Of a DNA stretch of 64,000 nucleotides, positions 32,798 through 45,330 are shown in pieces (within the stretch, counting starts at the first letter, position 1; each line of letters begins with the position of its first letter). The notes below the pieces were generated by a model that worked only from the letters and a program-made list of their open reading frames with translations, did no database searches and was not told the DNA's origin. A program made the position numbers and the translations under genes. Source of the DNA: Micropterix aruncella (Eukaryota; Arthropoda; Insecta; Lepidoptera; Micropterigidae); contig OX155980.1 of the NCBI GenBank assembly GCA_944548615.1, positions 41,689,865-41,753,864 of the forward strand, given 5' to 3'.

Positions 32798-33115
32798 GGT
32801 CACACTGAAAGTTTCCGGAACTGGCCGACATAATTATATGAACAACTGTTAAAATATAATTACGACTGCCGCATAACGTTTGTTATATCTGTCATTTGTT
32901 TTTTCATTGTATCGTAATTTTAAAAATTGCATGTATGCAGTTCGGTGGATGTAACACATGATTGTTTTGACTGTATGATTTTACACTATTTTAAGTGTAA
33001 TTTGACAGCTCAGTAGAGACTCTATCGTCTTCAAACTGCTTTTGGCTATGAAGCGCCAAGCAAGAAGACAATGTATAGCTGGTTTGACAATGTATACCTG
33101 CATATGAAATATTTA
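32798..33115 (+). mobile_element. Truncated mariner-family element
   Basis: After a TA, the left end reads GGTCACACTGAAAGTTTCCG, a mariner-type terminal repeat. At 33018-33095 the plus strand encodes RLYRLQTAFGYEAPSKKTM then YSWFDNV, the second helix-turn-helix region of mariner transposases (normally ending in WF). No catalytic domain, no right terminal repeat. The stretch between them is decayed. Confidence 0.65.
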
Positions 33116-36100
33116 TTATCTGAGTTAATACGGTATTATTTCAAAATCATACAAATTGAAATAAGTCGTAAAACTTAAACTTTGTATTAAGGTGCAACTT
33201 TGTATTTAGTCAGTTACTAACAAATAATATACATAAGCGAAATCTAACGAATGTTAAACAATAAACTCTCTAGTTCTTCTAGGGAATCCTCTAATCCATA
33301 TTTACGAATTTAACAGCTAAGTGTCAATTTTTTGTTCTAGCTGTATGTTATCTGCAGATTCTCAATAAATTAAATTTCAATAAAATCACACGAATTTAAA
33401 TGTCACATACATCGTCACAATATATTTTTTGTTAAATACGTATTGTAAAATTCTCTTTTCCTTCGACATTTGAATATTTCCGGAACATTTTCGTTTGAGC
33501 GAAAGCAGCTTTTGATTTAATAAGTGTCGAGGTCACGTCTCGCGCTGAGAAAATACGGCGCGGAAAGGTGAGCAAAAGTACTCGGAAGAAATTTAAGCTG
33601 CGCCAATTTTAAATGCCTGAAAAGTACAAAGTCACAAAGTCGACGAAGGTAGATTTTAAATGTAGGCACCTCCATTATCGCTAAAGCGTTAAATGTGATA
33701 GTATGTACTTTTCGAGACTTGGGTGTATGAGTCAGATTTCTCTGCTGTTAAATCACAAGATTTTTCATCATTATTTCCAGTTTTTGACAGTACACATTTA
33801 CGTTAACTGTACTTCCAGACCTTGAGAAACTGTAATTTTGTATTTTTTAAGCGTACCCCGTTGAGAGTACGCATAAAAATCATACTGTTAATAGTGCAGA
33901 CAAGCTATTTATACCATATTATTAACTTGTAAAATCTATTCCCTACTACTACTAAATAGCTGAAGTTTAAAAATATTCATAAATTCATCGTCTGACTATA
34001 CTACTTTCATATTACATAAGGCAACAGTAATAGATAGATAGCATTGAAACAGAAATCCCTATTTTCTGTGCGTTTGTCACATGAATTATAGAGATTTTTA
34101 GTTTTCAGGGTTTTTCTGTTGTATATTCTTGTACAACAGGTGTTCTTTCTGCATTCACGATCTTTCGAACCTAAATTCATCCTATATGACAGCTGTCAGT
34201 CAGATATCAATAAAATTAGTGTTGCTATAACACAAATCAAATAAAAAAATATTCAATCTCAATGTAATAAAATAAATTATAATTATTTAATAAAACAAAG
34301 AATAAAAGTCTAATAATTTTATTTCGTTTTTATGAAATAAATTACATAAATTATTTTCTACCTCAAAAACTACTTTAATATGTTTTCGTATTGATGAAAA
34401 TTCGCCCACTTCCACCATGGACCAGCTTCAAGGCTGGCCTAGGTGAAGAGAGTTTTTTTAAGGGATACGGCCCTATGTTAGTACGTAAGAAATCGTGTAA
34501 TCACAGGTGAGTTTTGTTTCCTTTTTTCTGGTGGGGTGACTTCCTGATTGCCGTGATTCAGACCGATATTTCTTTTATTACATTCATATTTCGGGCATTC
34601 TGTGTAGCCATTAAATTCATGAAAAACACCTCGACTTGTGTTGTAACGTAGGCGGCGACAACCGCCTACGTTAAATTTCAAAGCATTCTTTTTTCGGTTT
34701 TATGTAAACCGCATTTGCCGTATGGAGTTTTAATTTAAATGACATGTGCGTATGCTCTGATTAGACTACTGATTGTTTTGGAGGATAACCCAGATTTAAG
34801 GTGAACCGGTCTGGAAATACCCATTGTGTGGGTTTTTTTTTTAAATCTTGGGAATTAGTCGGCACATTTTTTGTAAACGGTAAATTTTACACTTTATATT
34901 GTTTAATTCTGCACTAAGTTTTATTTTGTTTTATTTTGTCAAATCTGCCTCGAGGCTAGACGAGTAGAGAGAAGTTTTTGGAATACCCAGACATAGTTTT
35001 TTTTGGTTTTTAATTGTATTTTTTTTAGGTTGTTTCATTTTTATTTCCAAATTTAGTTTTCCGCCTTTCATATCTACAAACGTGGTGGTGCCCATAAAGT
35101 TTTTGTTTCTCTTGTAAATTCCCGTTATATCATCTATTAAAGTAATTTTTTTTATGAATATTTTAGTTATTTTTAGATACTGATTTTTATTATTTATAAT
35201 GATTTTTAAGATTGATTTTTTTTTAGATTGAGATTGATTTTTTAGATTGAGATTCAGATTTTTTATTTTTTTTAGATTAGGTTTTCGATTTTTAGATTTG
35301 GATTTTATTAGTATATAAATGATTGCATTTTAAAACTGTTTTGACTATATGATCTCATTCTAACAATTACCTATTATTTTTTAATCATTTTATTCATTTA
35401 TTAAAACCGCATATTTTTGGTTATATTTTGTTATCTGAAACTTATAATTCATTTATTATAATAATAATATACTGTTGTCGTTTTTTAAGTCACTTTGTAC
35501 ATTTTACTCGAATGATAAAGCTGTTCCTAAAACTAAGTTCTAGCAATGAAATGGGTACTGCGCTTAAAAAGTAATGGCCCTAGAATTCTGTCAGATCATA
35601 GAAAGGCTGGCCTATAAGCATCACCCTAATGTTTTTTTCATCAATTTTACGTCCTCCAGCTGTTTAATATTGGTAAGGAGTTGATTGCAGATTGTAATGC
35701 TAAGGCATAAGTAGGTTTTCTGTACTTTTGCCGGTCTTGTTAAGGGAGCTACCGCGGGTATGGTGAGAGTAAATGTCAGCATTAATTGCAGTTTATGTTA
35801 TGTGTTGTCTGGTACACATTAAGTACTGGTTTATGATACTAAAGACAAAAGGATAATCTAAATTTCTGAAATTTATCAACGAATAGGAATTTTATATTTG
35901 CGAAAATATTATCAATACATGAAATATTAAATAAAAAAAACGAAGCATATTTTTGCATAAGAAGAAAAAAAATCCAAAAACATTTCCATTGGAAAATGGC
36001 GTAGTTGATTGTAAAGTGTGCGGGCGGAAGAAAACGATACAAAATTACTGGAAGACACAAAATTGTTTTATGTTTAAATGAAATGTTATATCTACCTACC

Positions 36101-37034
36101 TACCTACCTACCTACCTACATACCGAGTATGTATAACAATTACACTTTTAAATATAGATCCATACAGTTTTACAATCAATCTTGTACCTATGGATTATGA
36201 AGACACATAATAAGTAAATTGCGAAATACCTCATATCAAAACCATAAAGGGATTATTGGGCATAAGATTATTATGTATTTTTATGGTATATTTTATTAAT
36301 GTACCTACGCGCGCGTTTAGAAACGGGAAGAGACAAGCGATAAAAATACTATCGTAAACCGTTCCGTTATCTTTAATAACTTCTAAGCGCTTGAATTTCT
36401 CGAAGAATTTCGAATTCCAAACTCAAACCAAGTTATCCAAGTTAAAAATTACCAGTGAGAAAAAATGGCGATTACTTAGGTATAGACCTAATATTATTCG
36501 AATTATGAGCTGTTTTTGACTCCTCAATCTGTCAAGTATCGCTGAGTGCGCTGCGCAGACATTAACCTAATTATGGCAATCCTATGTTTTAAAATAAACT
36601 AACCTCTTTTTTAAGACAGAGATTTTTTAAGATGGACGCTGGATATATAAAAGTCATTAATAATGTTTGTCTGGACGCTTTTTAAATGAGAGTTGCAATT
36701 ATTACTTTCTGTTTGTGACAAGAAGCAACAGTTACATTGCGATAGCTGCGGATATAGCTATTATTTATTTATTGTGGATAGCATTTATATCCAACGATTT
36801 GGTAAGAGACTAAGAAAGGTGAAAACAGTAGATGCAGTGAGTAGTAAACCGGGAGGGGCGGGGCGTTGCGTCGTAAGTGGCGTCTCGGTGCGCCGGCATT
36901 GTCTTTGAAGTACCCGCGCGTCGACGTCGCACAATGTTATAATCCAAAGTCTTATAGGTATGTAAGTTTTTAAAAACAAGCTTTTATTATTATGGTTTGT
37001 TGTCATAGTGAAATCAGATGTCATAATCAGCCAT
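33116..37034. other. Long stretch without recognisable genes
   Basis: Mostly AT-rich, with T-rich low complexity at 34850-35330 and a (CTAC)n run at 36094-36119. It holds one perfect hairpin (34644-34673). At 36840-36935 there is a CpG-rich patch with a GC box (GGGGCGGGGC). That could be a promoter-like sequence, but no adjoining gene is seen. Confidence 0.45.
34644..34673. repeat. Perfect 12-bp hairpin
   Basis: TAACGTAGGCGG and its exact complement CCGCCTACGTTA flank a 6-base loop. It overlaps the start of a 67-codon minus frame (34681-34478, with ECPKYEC) that I do not recognise. Confidence 0.8.
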
Positions 37035-37460
37035 GTCATAGTGAAACTTAGAACGGACTATTGTAATTGAATGCTATACAGAATTTCGTGTTTGTGCTGT
37101 TGACCGTTGAGGAGCCCCTCGTTGGAGGGCAACCCTGGGTGCAGCAGCACAATCGCGGTAAAACTTAGAACGGGCTATCATAATTGCATGCCTATACAAC
37201 ATTTCGTTTCTGTGCTGTTGACCGTTGAGGAATACCCTCGTTGGAAGCCAACCCTGGGTGCAGTAGCCCTGTCGCGGTGAAACTTAGAACGGGCTATCAT
37301 CATTGAATGCGTAAACACTTTATTGCGTTTCTGTGCTGTTGACCGCTGAGGAGACTCTTCGTTGGGAGCCAATTCTGGGTGCAGCAGTCCAGTCGCGGAG
37401 GAATTTAGGGAGGGCTATCATAATTGAATGCGTATACAATCCTGGGTGCAGAATCAGCTC
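37035..37460. repeat. ~119-bp satellite, about 3.5 units
   Basis: Units start GT(G/A)AAACTTAGAACGG at 37041, 37158 and 37277, with a weaker start at 37398, giving steps of 117, 119 and 121. Shared words in each unit: TTTCTGTGCTGTTGACCG, CCTCGTTGG, CTGGGTGCAG and GTCGCGG. The last unit is cut short at about 37455. The same sequence recurs at the right edge of the window. Confidence 0.9.
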
Positions 37461-38430
37461 ATGCTTACTATAAAAATGCATTGTTATCGGAATTGAACCA
37501 ACAAGTAAAATTTCAACTTTATAGGATAAGAGGAAGTGGTTCTAATTCAGCTTGCAAGATTTGCCCTAAACAAACATACTGGCAAACATTGCAAGGTAAA
37601 TAAAAGCTTGTAAAAAATAAAGAATATGATTGAATAAATAAATAAAATACAAAATAAAGCGGAAAACCCATTTCCATCTATAACCAGTCGTTTGCCGTTA
37701 ACCAATTTTCTCTAGGACAGTTTCTGATATGTAAATGCGATCGGACGGACGGGGAGACAGAATGGTACCCTAAGATTTTATTTAACAAAAATCTGAAAAT
37801 TAAGAAAAAAAAATGAAAACTTGTTTTAACCTGGAATTTTCTTGTTTTAACCTGGAAAACCTTGGAATTTAAGCACATATCCGTTTTTACACTAACATGT
37901 TTAAAAAGGAAGTAAATTTTTTTTTTGTATATAAAGCAAAAAAACTTATAGAAATGCTAGTCCCGTAGAGTCAAACTTCGTTGTTCTTTACCCCCCCCCC
38001 CCCCATATAACATACATTATTGGGATCATTTACAGTTTTCCGTAACATATTGTAATCACTAATAAGAACGAAATCAAAGACAAGAATTACTTTAAACGTT
38101 TAAACAATTACTGATTTATCAACTGTATGATTTTAGAACACTGCTCTGCGTTGACATGTATTATTTTAAAACCTTATTTAGCGACTGTTTATTTCATTAT
38201 ATTATAAGTAGTTAAAGGTAGTTGAATAGTTAATTATAGGTATCCAAGAACTGATTTCTCCAGTTTTTACTCTAAGGTCTAGATTACATTCATAATTTGT
38301 CTTTACTTTTTTTGATCCTTTTGTTCCAGATTACTTGTGGTTACCTAATTTTCTTTGAATTCAAGAACCATTATGAGATTTGACTTGCTATTAAAATGTA
38401 TATGCTTAAGAATTTAATATTACCCGGAAA
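37461..38430. other. No gene recognised; 14-C run
   Basis: AT-rich; a homopolymer of 14 C at 37991-38004 is likely length-variable. Nothing else. Confidence 0.45.
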
Positions 38431-38439
38431 ACTTTCAAG

Positions 38440-38916
38440 TACAGAAAAGTTTAACATCTTTTGAACAACGTCACTACAACTTTCTTGCTCCTAGAATGGC
38501 TAACATTATTAATAAACACATGTTGCGAATAAATTGGAAACAGCAAATATATCGCCTTAAATTATGGCTTATCTATCAACCTTGGTAGAAGAGACGCGGA
38601 AAACACATTTATGACAATATTAAAATAATATATTTTTTTATGTACACATATTTTATATTTATTCAATTTAAGTATTTATTATATACATACATATTATTAC
38701 TAATTATTATTATTATTATTATTACCTATTACTCATTGTTATTTAGTACTTATATATAGTTGTTGTTGTAATAACCATTTTATTATTGGTGTTTTCCTTA
38801 GAACAGGCTCTGCCTAGTTAGGAGAGGAAAAAAATATGTAAAATTTTAATACCTACTATGTAATTTTTTGGTCTTGGAAATAAATAAATAAATAAATAAA
38901 TAAATAAATTTAATTT
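38440..38916 (+). mobile_element. LINE 3' end with (AAAT)n tail, copy 1
   Basis: Weak coding similarity at 38459-38560 (HYNFLAPRMANIINKHML, as at the C-terminus of CR1/Jockey LINE proteins) is followed by a 3' non-coding region containing CCTTAGAACAGGCTCTGCCTAG and a tail of AAAT repeats (38879-38909). The same 3' words recur at 39160-39300. Confidence 0.6.
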
Positions 38917-39154
38917 GTGGAGGTTCTGAGAAAGAATAAAATAAATTGTTTTCTTATACTCTTTATGCCGCTCACTTCGAAATAATAGTTGAGCTGCTCA
39001 CATTCCACCTCAGAAATATTTGACAAATATTATTATACAAAAACTGTGAGTGGAAGAATAATTCTGAATTAAGTGTGAAAAGTTACGTCGAAGACGACAA
39101 AATGGACATTTCTAATTTCAAAATTGACTATTCATTTCATTTATATATTTGAAT

Positions 39155-39305
39155 TACCTTAGAACAGGGCTAGGCCTAGTTAGGCGACTGTGTCAATCAT
39201 AAAAATAATGTCGCATCAATTTATTGCTAACATCTTAATCAAATATGACATTACCTTTTTACTAGATGTGTTACTACTAAATAAATAAATAAAAAAAATA
39301 AAATC
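39155..39305 (+). mobile_element. LINE 3' end, copy 2
   Basis: CCTTAGAACAGGGCTAGGCC at 39159-39178 with AGTTAGG, followed 100 bp later by an AAATAAATAAATAAA tail. Only the 3' end of the element is present. Confidence 0.6.
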
Positions 39306-40462
39306 TCTGTATTTTAAAGTTATTATGACCTGTCAAACTTCATTTACCCCCAATTCTATAATTTATTGTTTGAGCATTCTTAAACCAATCATTGTTTAAG
39401 CACCGGCTAATGATTAAGAACCGGTTGTATTTTATAGACAGTAAGCTTTCATTAATACTCAAGCAGTCAGGATTCTTTTCGTTTCTTGTACAAAATACGT
39501 ACAATTTTTCACCGATAAACGAAGAATATTTCTCTTTTGTAAAATGCTTCTAAATAAACTACTAAATGTCTATATTTGGTTATAAAAACCTTTGATATAT
39601 TATCATTGTGTATATCATTTTTTATTTTTTTAAGATATTAGCAAAAATTTCGAATTTTAACTCATTGCTTGCAATTAAGAAATATATGTCCGTCACCGTC
39701 CGCCTTTTGCTTTATCATTTTGACGTTTAGATCAAAATCCGGCTAAGTGGTTCGAATATCCACAAAATTTCCAATCTAGTAATAGTAGTAGTGGAACAAT
39801 TCAATTTCAAGAATCAAAGGCTGAAGGTCGGTAATAAATATGCCGAAGGGCAAAAAAATACGCAAAAATACACCGTAAACCCAATGAACGAGACGACTGA
39901 CGCGTTTGACATTTCTAAGCATCATCCATCGTTCATTGTACTTGGCTTGCGTCGCTCCTTAAACATTGCCGGCTCGACTATAGAATGAACACAGGACACG
40001 AGCCGATGCTTAAGCATCGACTCTAGATTCGATGTTTGAATTTTGGATGAATAAATGACTATTGGATTATTTGACTAGTTGCAACGCCAGATTATGCAAT
40101 AAGCCAAGTAGGTACCGGCCTATGCCACTTTACGCCGTTTAGAGGCCCCGCGACACGGAATCATTAAAATATTTTTTTTTCCTCAGAAATAGAAAAACAA
40201 CTTCTTATGAGAAAATGTTTTATAAACTTTTTGATCTGATTAATATTATAATTATTAAAGATTATTGATATCTGGTCGCTGATAGTCTGTGCGATCATAT
40301 TGTATTTATATGCGGTCATATTGTGTTTATATGCGGTCTTTGCTATGCGACATAAGCGTTGTCAGAAATGTTAAAACGGCCCACTTTGCCGGTGCGATCA
40401 AGTTTTGTTTATATACAAGTCGATTCTAAATTAGATCGCCGTTAGAATGTTTCACAGTCCAA
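39306..40462. other. No gene recognised
   Basis: AT-rich; a short tandem repeat of a ~25-bp unit (TGCG(A/G)TCATATTGT(A/G)TTTATA) at 40289-40340. Confidence 0.45.
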
Positions 40463-40786
40463 ATGGGCAACGAAAATGCAAAGAGGCTACATGGGTTAAT
40501 CCGGCACAGACTAGTTGTGATAATTCAAGTAAGGTACAGGAATATTGGAATGAATAAATTAACGATAAGCAGTCAGAGGTTTCTCAGTGTGCGTCGGGCG
40601 GCAAGAAACAAACAACCTCGAGTTAAAATCCGCGCCTCCTTTGGTGCACGGCGCGGCGGCGATATTATCGCGGCACAGCTGAAAGTAATGGACGCCGATT
40701 CGGAGCGTGTGTTTACTGATATTTTTCTGCGACTGGTTTTGAGGGCGAAGCACGTTCAGCCAATATATTATTCCGGGGGAATGTAA
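40463..40786 (+). other. Unassigned 107-codon frame in a CpG-rich patch
   Basis: Basic frame (VRRAARNKQPRVKIRASFGA, then DADSERVFTDIFLRLV). An overlapping minus frame of 95 codons covers the same bases, which suggests that both are a by-product of base composition. No domain, signal peptide or neighbour supports a gene. Could be an exon; I cannot show it. Confidence 0.2.
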
Positions 40787-42279
40787 AATATTGTTACACT
40801 CGCCCCATTCTCGAGAATGATAAAATGCGCTGCAGCAGAGCTCCACTCTGTTTTTACCTCAGCTTCGTCCCAATTGCTCCATTCGCAAAGAAATCTGACC
40901 GTTTCTTATTTGCATACAACAAGCATACCACACACATTCGACAAGCTTAGATCGATTAGGCAAGACAGGATTAGGATATACACAATATACCAAAAACCCG
41001 CTGAATATTTGCCATCTTATGACAATATATTATGTATAGATATTAATAAATGGCACTGTTTTGACTGACTGTTGCAGTCAATCATTCCCTCATCCACGCC
41101 TTACCGATACTTCTGAGACCAGAGACTTAAACTATGCAAGATATTTCATTTTTATTCAAAAGAGTGTGCCAAGAAAGGCTTCCTTAAAATCTTATCCCCA
41201 AACAGAGTAAAACGGGGGTAAAAATTTTAGGCGGTGAGATGGTCGAACCCCCGAAACGCAACCATAACGAACAAAAGAAAAAAGGTGGTACTTGGAAACT
41301 TAAAAGGAAATACCTAATGTTGGATGCATCCAACTGAATGTTATGTATGATCATTAAAAAAACCTAACAGTCAATGTGTTAACAAGTCGAACATGACCAC
41401 GTCTGATACATGAAGGAGATAGAGGTAACAGCAAACAGAGTAACGGTACAAAATGGGTTTCCCCGAGAGTCGGAAAAATAGCACCCACATCTATAGAGCG
41501 TAAAACTTCAAAATGCGCCACGGAAAAACTAATTAAATCGGGGAATATGTTCAGAACTGTTGGCTATGAGAGATTGTATTAATAAAGATGGGTCCTACAT
41601 GCTAATATTAATGTTTCGCGATGTAATATATTTTGTTTTAAGATTACATTACAAGATTACATACAAGCGTCACGTCTTACAAGGCGGGATAGCCTTTTAT
41701 TTTATATAGAAAAATTAGTCCTAAAGGAGAGGGTTAAACTGGAATGCACCCTACTAACTAATACTCTACGTAGTCGTGATGAGAATGACAAAAGGCAGCA
41801 CTCTTGAACAATTAACCGTAGGTGTCAATAACATTGGTAGAATATGCCACGCACTAAACAAATAAAGGATACACTAGCATTTTTAAACTAACACCAATAG
41901 TCTTATTTCGCATGTGCTACCATATCCGAATACCTAACATCATTGCAAAGCCAACGACGCTTAATACAATAATAAATAAATACAAACGGAGCTGCCACGG
42001 AATTCACCGACCGTATCATTAACGTCATCATTAAACTTACCTCAGCTGTGGTAAGTTTAGGACATCTGCCTTGCCACGCAAATCATTTACTCCCTCTTCG
42101 AAGCCATATAATTTGAGAAGCGAAAAATGAAAATTTAAATATTTTTTTCTAGGAAGAAGTTAGTTATTTTCCTGTTGAGACAAGAGAGCATTTCAAAGAG
42201 AGATATCACTTTTTAATAAGATATTCCACTATTTTATTTTGTTATACATAATAATATCTAAGTCGGAAGGTGAGATTTT
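40787..42279. other. No gene recognised
   Basis: AT-rich; a short palindromic pair ACTTACC...GGTAAGT around 42035-42057. No frame with recognisable content. Confidence 0.45.
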
Positions 42280-42505
42280 TTAAGAACACTAAACTTTTTT
42301 GCAAAAAATTGGGTAACTGCCAAAACATTTTATTATATTCATTAATAGCCCAGCAAATTAAACTTTTGGGTGGAAATAATTCCGACAAAGCTGTAAATAC
42401 TTTTATTTTACTTAGGGCGTCCCAAATAATAGTAATGTAAGTTTGCGATGGTTTTTGAATGGAGCAATAGACGCTATAGCCAAAAAAAAAAAACAAAAAA
42501 AATAA

Positions 42506-43106
42506 TACGTGTGGCACTCGGGGACTGCCGTGGTAAAGCTATTGCATAGCATTTTTAACAACGTATGCAATTATAAATATTTATTTATTTCATTTATTTT
42601 ATTTTTTCTGATATCAGATAACTGCGCTCTATCGGAAAACGTTGAAATTATTCCGAATCATTTGCGGCTGCGGTAGCAAATGATTCGGAATAATTTAAAC
42701 GTCTTCCGATAGAGCGCCGAGCACGAATTTTTTATTCGATAAAGCAAAAAAAAACGGATTATTCGAAAAAATTCGTAGATAAAAAGATAGATAATTAAAT
42801 TATCTTTAAAATGGTGCAGGTTTCATAATAATACGCCAGATAGTATTTGCGTAGTAGTCGTTTTTGTGTTCGGTTAGACCTAATTTCAAAAATTAATTAC
42901 ACTATGTAATATAAACAAAATCTAAAATATTCAAAGCTAAGAATATTAGGAAAATGTTCTTGTTTAACATATATTTTTTTCGAATCGTAAGCAGTACTCG
43001 TTTAGACGTAATTATTAGTTTATAATCATTAATTTTCGTTAACAAATTTCTTCATTCGGTCGCCGCGCTGGCCTAGGCCCGCGATAAAAGCTATGCAATA
43101 GCTTAA
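42506..43106 (+). mobile_element. 600-bp hairpin element, copy 2
   Basis: Same ends as copy 1. The central hairpin is complete here: arms 42624-42665 and about 42676-42717, with the extra inner arm ATTTGC/GCAAAT and a short apex. It sits in the left arm of the foldback element, right after CCAAAAAA, where the right arm continues without interruption. Confidence 0.88.
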
Positions 43107-44360
43107 AAAACACTGTTTTTGTTTTTTTTTTTATATAATATCTAAAGGGTACTTCCTATCTAAACACTCTTTGCATGAACATTGTAGAGCATAAACTTGC
43201 ACGTCCGATGATATACTTAAGGACTACGTCCGTGCGGTATGGCCAAAATCAGCATTCAAAAATAGGCAAATTTTACCATTTTAGCTAAAAAACTGTGTTA
43301 TGCTCAATTGCAAATTCCTGTGACCCACAAACGGTTACTCCAAATGAAAAAATGTCAAATAAGAAAGTGTAGATGATCACATTCTCAGACATATTATGTC
43401 AACTAGGTTTCTGTCATTTAATTATCAGACATTTCTCAATATTGAAGAACCTGGCAACTTGCCGGCGTACGAGCCATCCGTTCCGTTAAAAAACCCTATC
43501 TCTCTTTCTCTCTCTATCTCTCTCCGCCTCAGCATGTGGAATTGATAATCTAGTTCTTACTGTCCCGTTTGATTGTTGGTTTTTACCTTTCCTTTTCCTG
43601 GAAGGCTTCAGTCGCATCCTTCCCACAAAACATGCATTTTTTCTATAAACTAAATACATCCATAGCAGCCCTTCTCACACGGGGTGGAGGGTTGTTTGCT
43701 TCTCTTTCACCGATCAAAATGTTTAAATCCTTCCTGAGACACCCTTTCGGCGCTTCTCGTGTACAATAACCGATTTCTGGCCCTGAAACCACCTTTGATG
43801 GCCATCCTGTCTCCTCTAACTGGCTTCAGTAAAAAAATTCAGAGCCCGTTCCTTAATTGTTTCTCTATGTTTTCCTTTACACTTTCACCACATATTAAAC
43901 AAGTAATGCCAGCCATAACACGAAAACACTGTCTTCGAAACATCCAGTTTTAGATGAAACTACAGTTAAACCTCAGATATGAAACCAAGTTGACACCCGC
44001 ACTCAAGTAAGTCGGTTGGTAAACTGAACGGTTGGAGATATCCCTAGGGCGGAGAGAGGTAGTTTGAGAGAGAGAGAGGGAGTAAGGTGTAGAAACGGAC
44101 CGGATGGCCCGCTCGCACGTCTGCAGGTGGTCAGGTGCTTACATTATTGAGAATATAACAGACAGCTAATTGACAAAATATATCCGAGAATGTGGTCATT
44201 TACAACTTTCATATTCGATATTTTTTATTTGTGATGGCCGGTTGTGGGTTACAGGCATTTGTAAATGACAATAACACAGTTTTCAGCTAAAATGGTAAAA
44301 TTTGCCTATTTTTGACTGCCGAATATGGCCATACCGCTGAAGCGAATTTAATCTTTAAGT

Positions 44361-45039
44361 ATGTCATTGGACACAGACCCAGACCCAGTTCAGATCACCG
44401 TTTAGAGCCAGACACTCGAAGTCGTCGACCACTACATTTATCTTGGCCACAAACTCAAACTGGGCATAGACAACCAACATGCAAAAGTTGTCAGACGCGT
44501 GGGATTGACTTGGGCGGCCTTCGGGACCTTTCCTACATACTGAGAGACCCAGCGATGCCCATCAACCTAAGATGGAAAATTTATAAGACGTGCGTGCTGC
44601 CAGTAGCAACGTATGGCTTTGAAACAGTGCATCTAATGCAGAGCAGTGCCAACCGCCTCAGAATATGCCAAAGGGCCATGGAGAGAGCAATGCTAGACAT
44701 CAGTCTCCGTGACAGAGTGCGCAATGAAGAGATACGAAGGCGCACGGGGGTGATAGATGACATGAAAAGTATCGCCAGACTGAAGTGGGGCTGGGCAGGT
44801 CACGTTTCAAGGCAGGATGACGCGAAGTGGCCGAAGGGGCTTGTCCAGTGGAGACCAAGAACGACAGAGCGAGGCGTAGGGAGACCATAACAACTATGGC
44901 TGGACGACATCAGAAAATCAACAGAGATCAACTGGATGAGGGCAGCAGCTGACAGACATACATGAAAGAAGAAGAAAGAGGTCTACCTACGTCCAGGAGT
45001 GAACCAAACCAGTCTAAGGAGAAAGAGGATGTCATTGGA
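44361..45039 (+). mobile_element. RTE LINE 3' fragment with 11-bp target duplication
   Basis: Target duplication ATGTCATTGGA at 44361-44371 and 45029-45039; insert 44372-45028. The frame encodes the RTE C-terminal region: RDLSYILRDPAMPINLRWKI, CVLPVATYGFET, ANRLRICQRAMERAMLDISL, RNEEIRRRTGV and KWGWAGHVSRQDD. A frameshift separates the first ~50 codons (DHYIYLGHKLKLG, TWAAFG in another frame). GAAAGAAGAAGAAAG lies near the 3' end. The empty site is confirmed by the left foldback arm, which reads straight through at 43205-43235. Confidence 0.92.
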
Positions 45040-45330
45040 TGCGCAAGTTTATGATCTACAACTTTTATTTAGAGAATGTTTAGATAGGAAGTACGGTTCA
45101 GGATGTATAAGCGAAAATCCAAAAAAATGTCTTTTTTGGCCATAGCGTCTAACTTTCCACTTAGAAACCATAGCATACCTACGTTACTATTATTTTAAAT
45201 GCCAAAAGTGAAAAAAAAACATTTCCAGCTTTGTCGGAATTAGTTCCAAGCACGACCCTTTTTTGGTCTAATTTAACTGGGCTATGATATCAATGATTAT
45301 TTCCTTCCTAAAAACTTTGCACGGTTTTCC

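Larger units (their letters stand above)
42280..45330. mobile_element. Long foldback element with two nested insertions
   Basis: The left arm (about 42335-43530) and right arm (about 44050-45290) are diverged inverted copies. Paired landmarks include ATAGCCCAG, AATTCCGACAAAGCTG, AATAATAGTAA, AGACGCTAT, GTACTTCCTATCTAAAC, ATAAACTTG, GCGGTATGGCCA and AGGCAAATTTTACCATTTTA. With insertions removed, the arms are ~600-700 bp and the centre is ~520 bp. The left arm contains hairpin element copy 2 and the right arm an RTE LINE. No transposase is recognised in the centre. Outer ends are uncertain by tens of bases; superfamily unknown (long arms recall Mutator-like or foldback elements). Confidence 0.8.

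Noticed and set aside
34478..34681. 67-codon minus frame with ECPKYEC as a zinc-binding protein
   Set aside because: A single short Cys pair, start inside a perfect hairpin, and no further support.
36693..36908. 71-codon frame in a GC-box region as a first exon
   Set aside because: No splice site, no downstream coding and no family match could be shown; kept only as a note.
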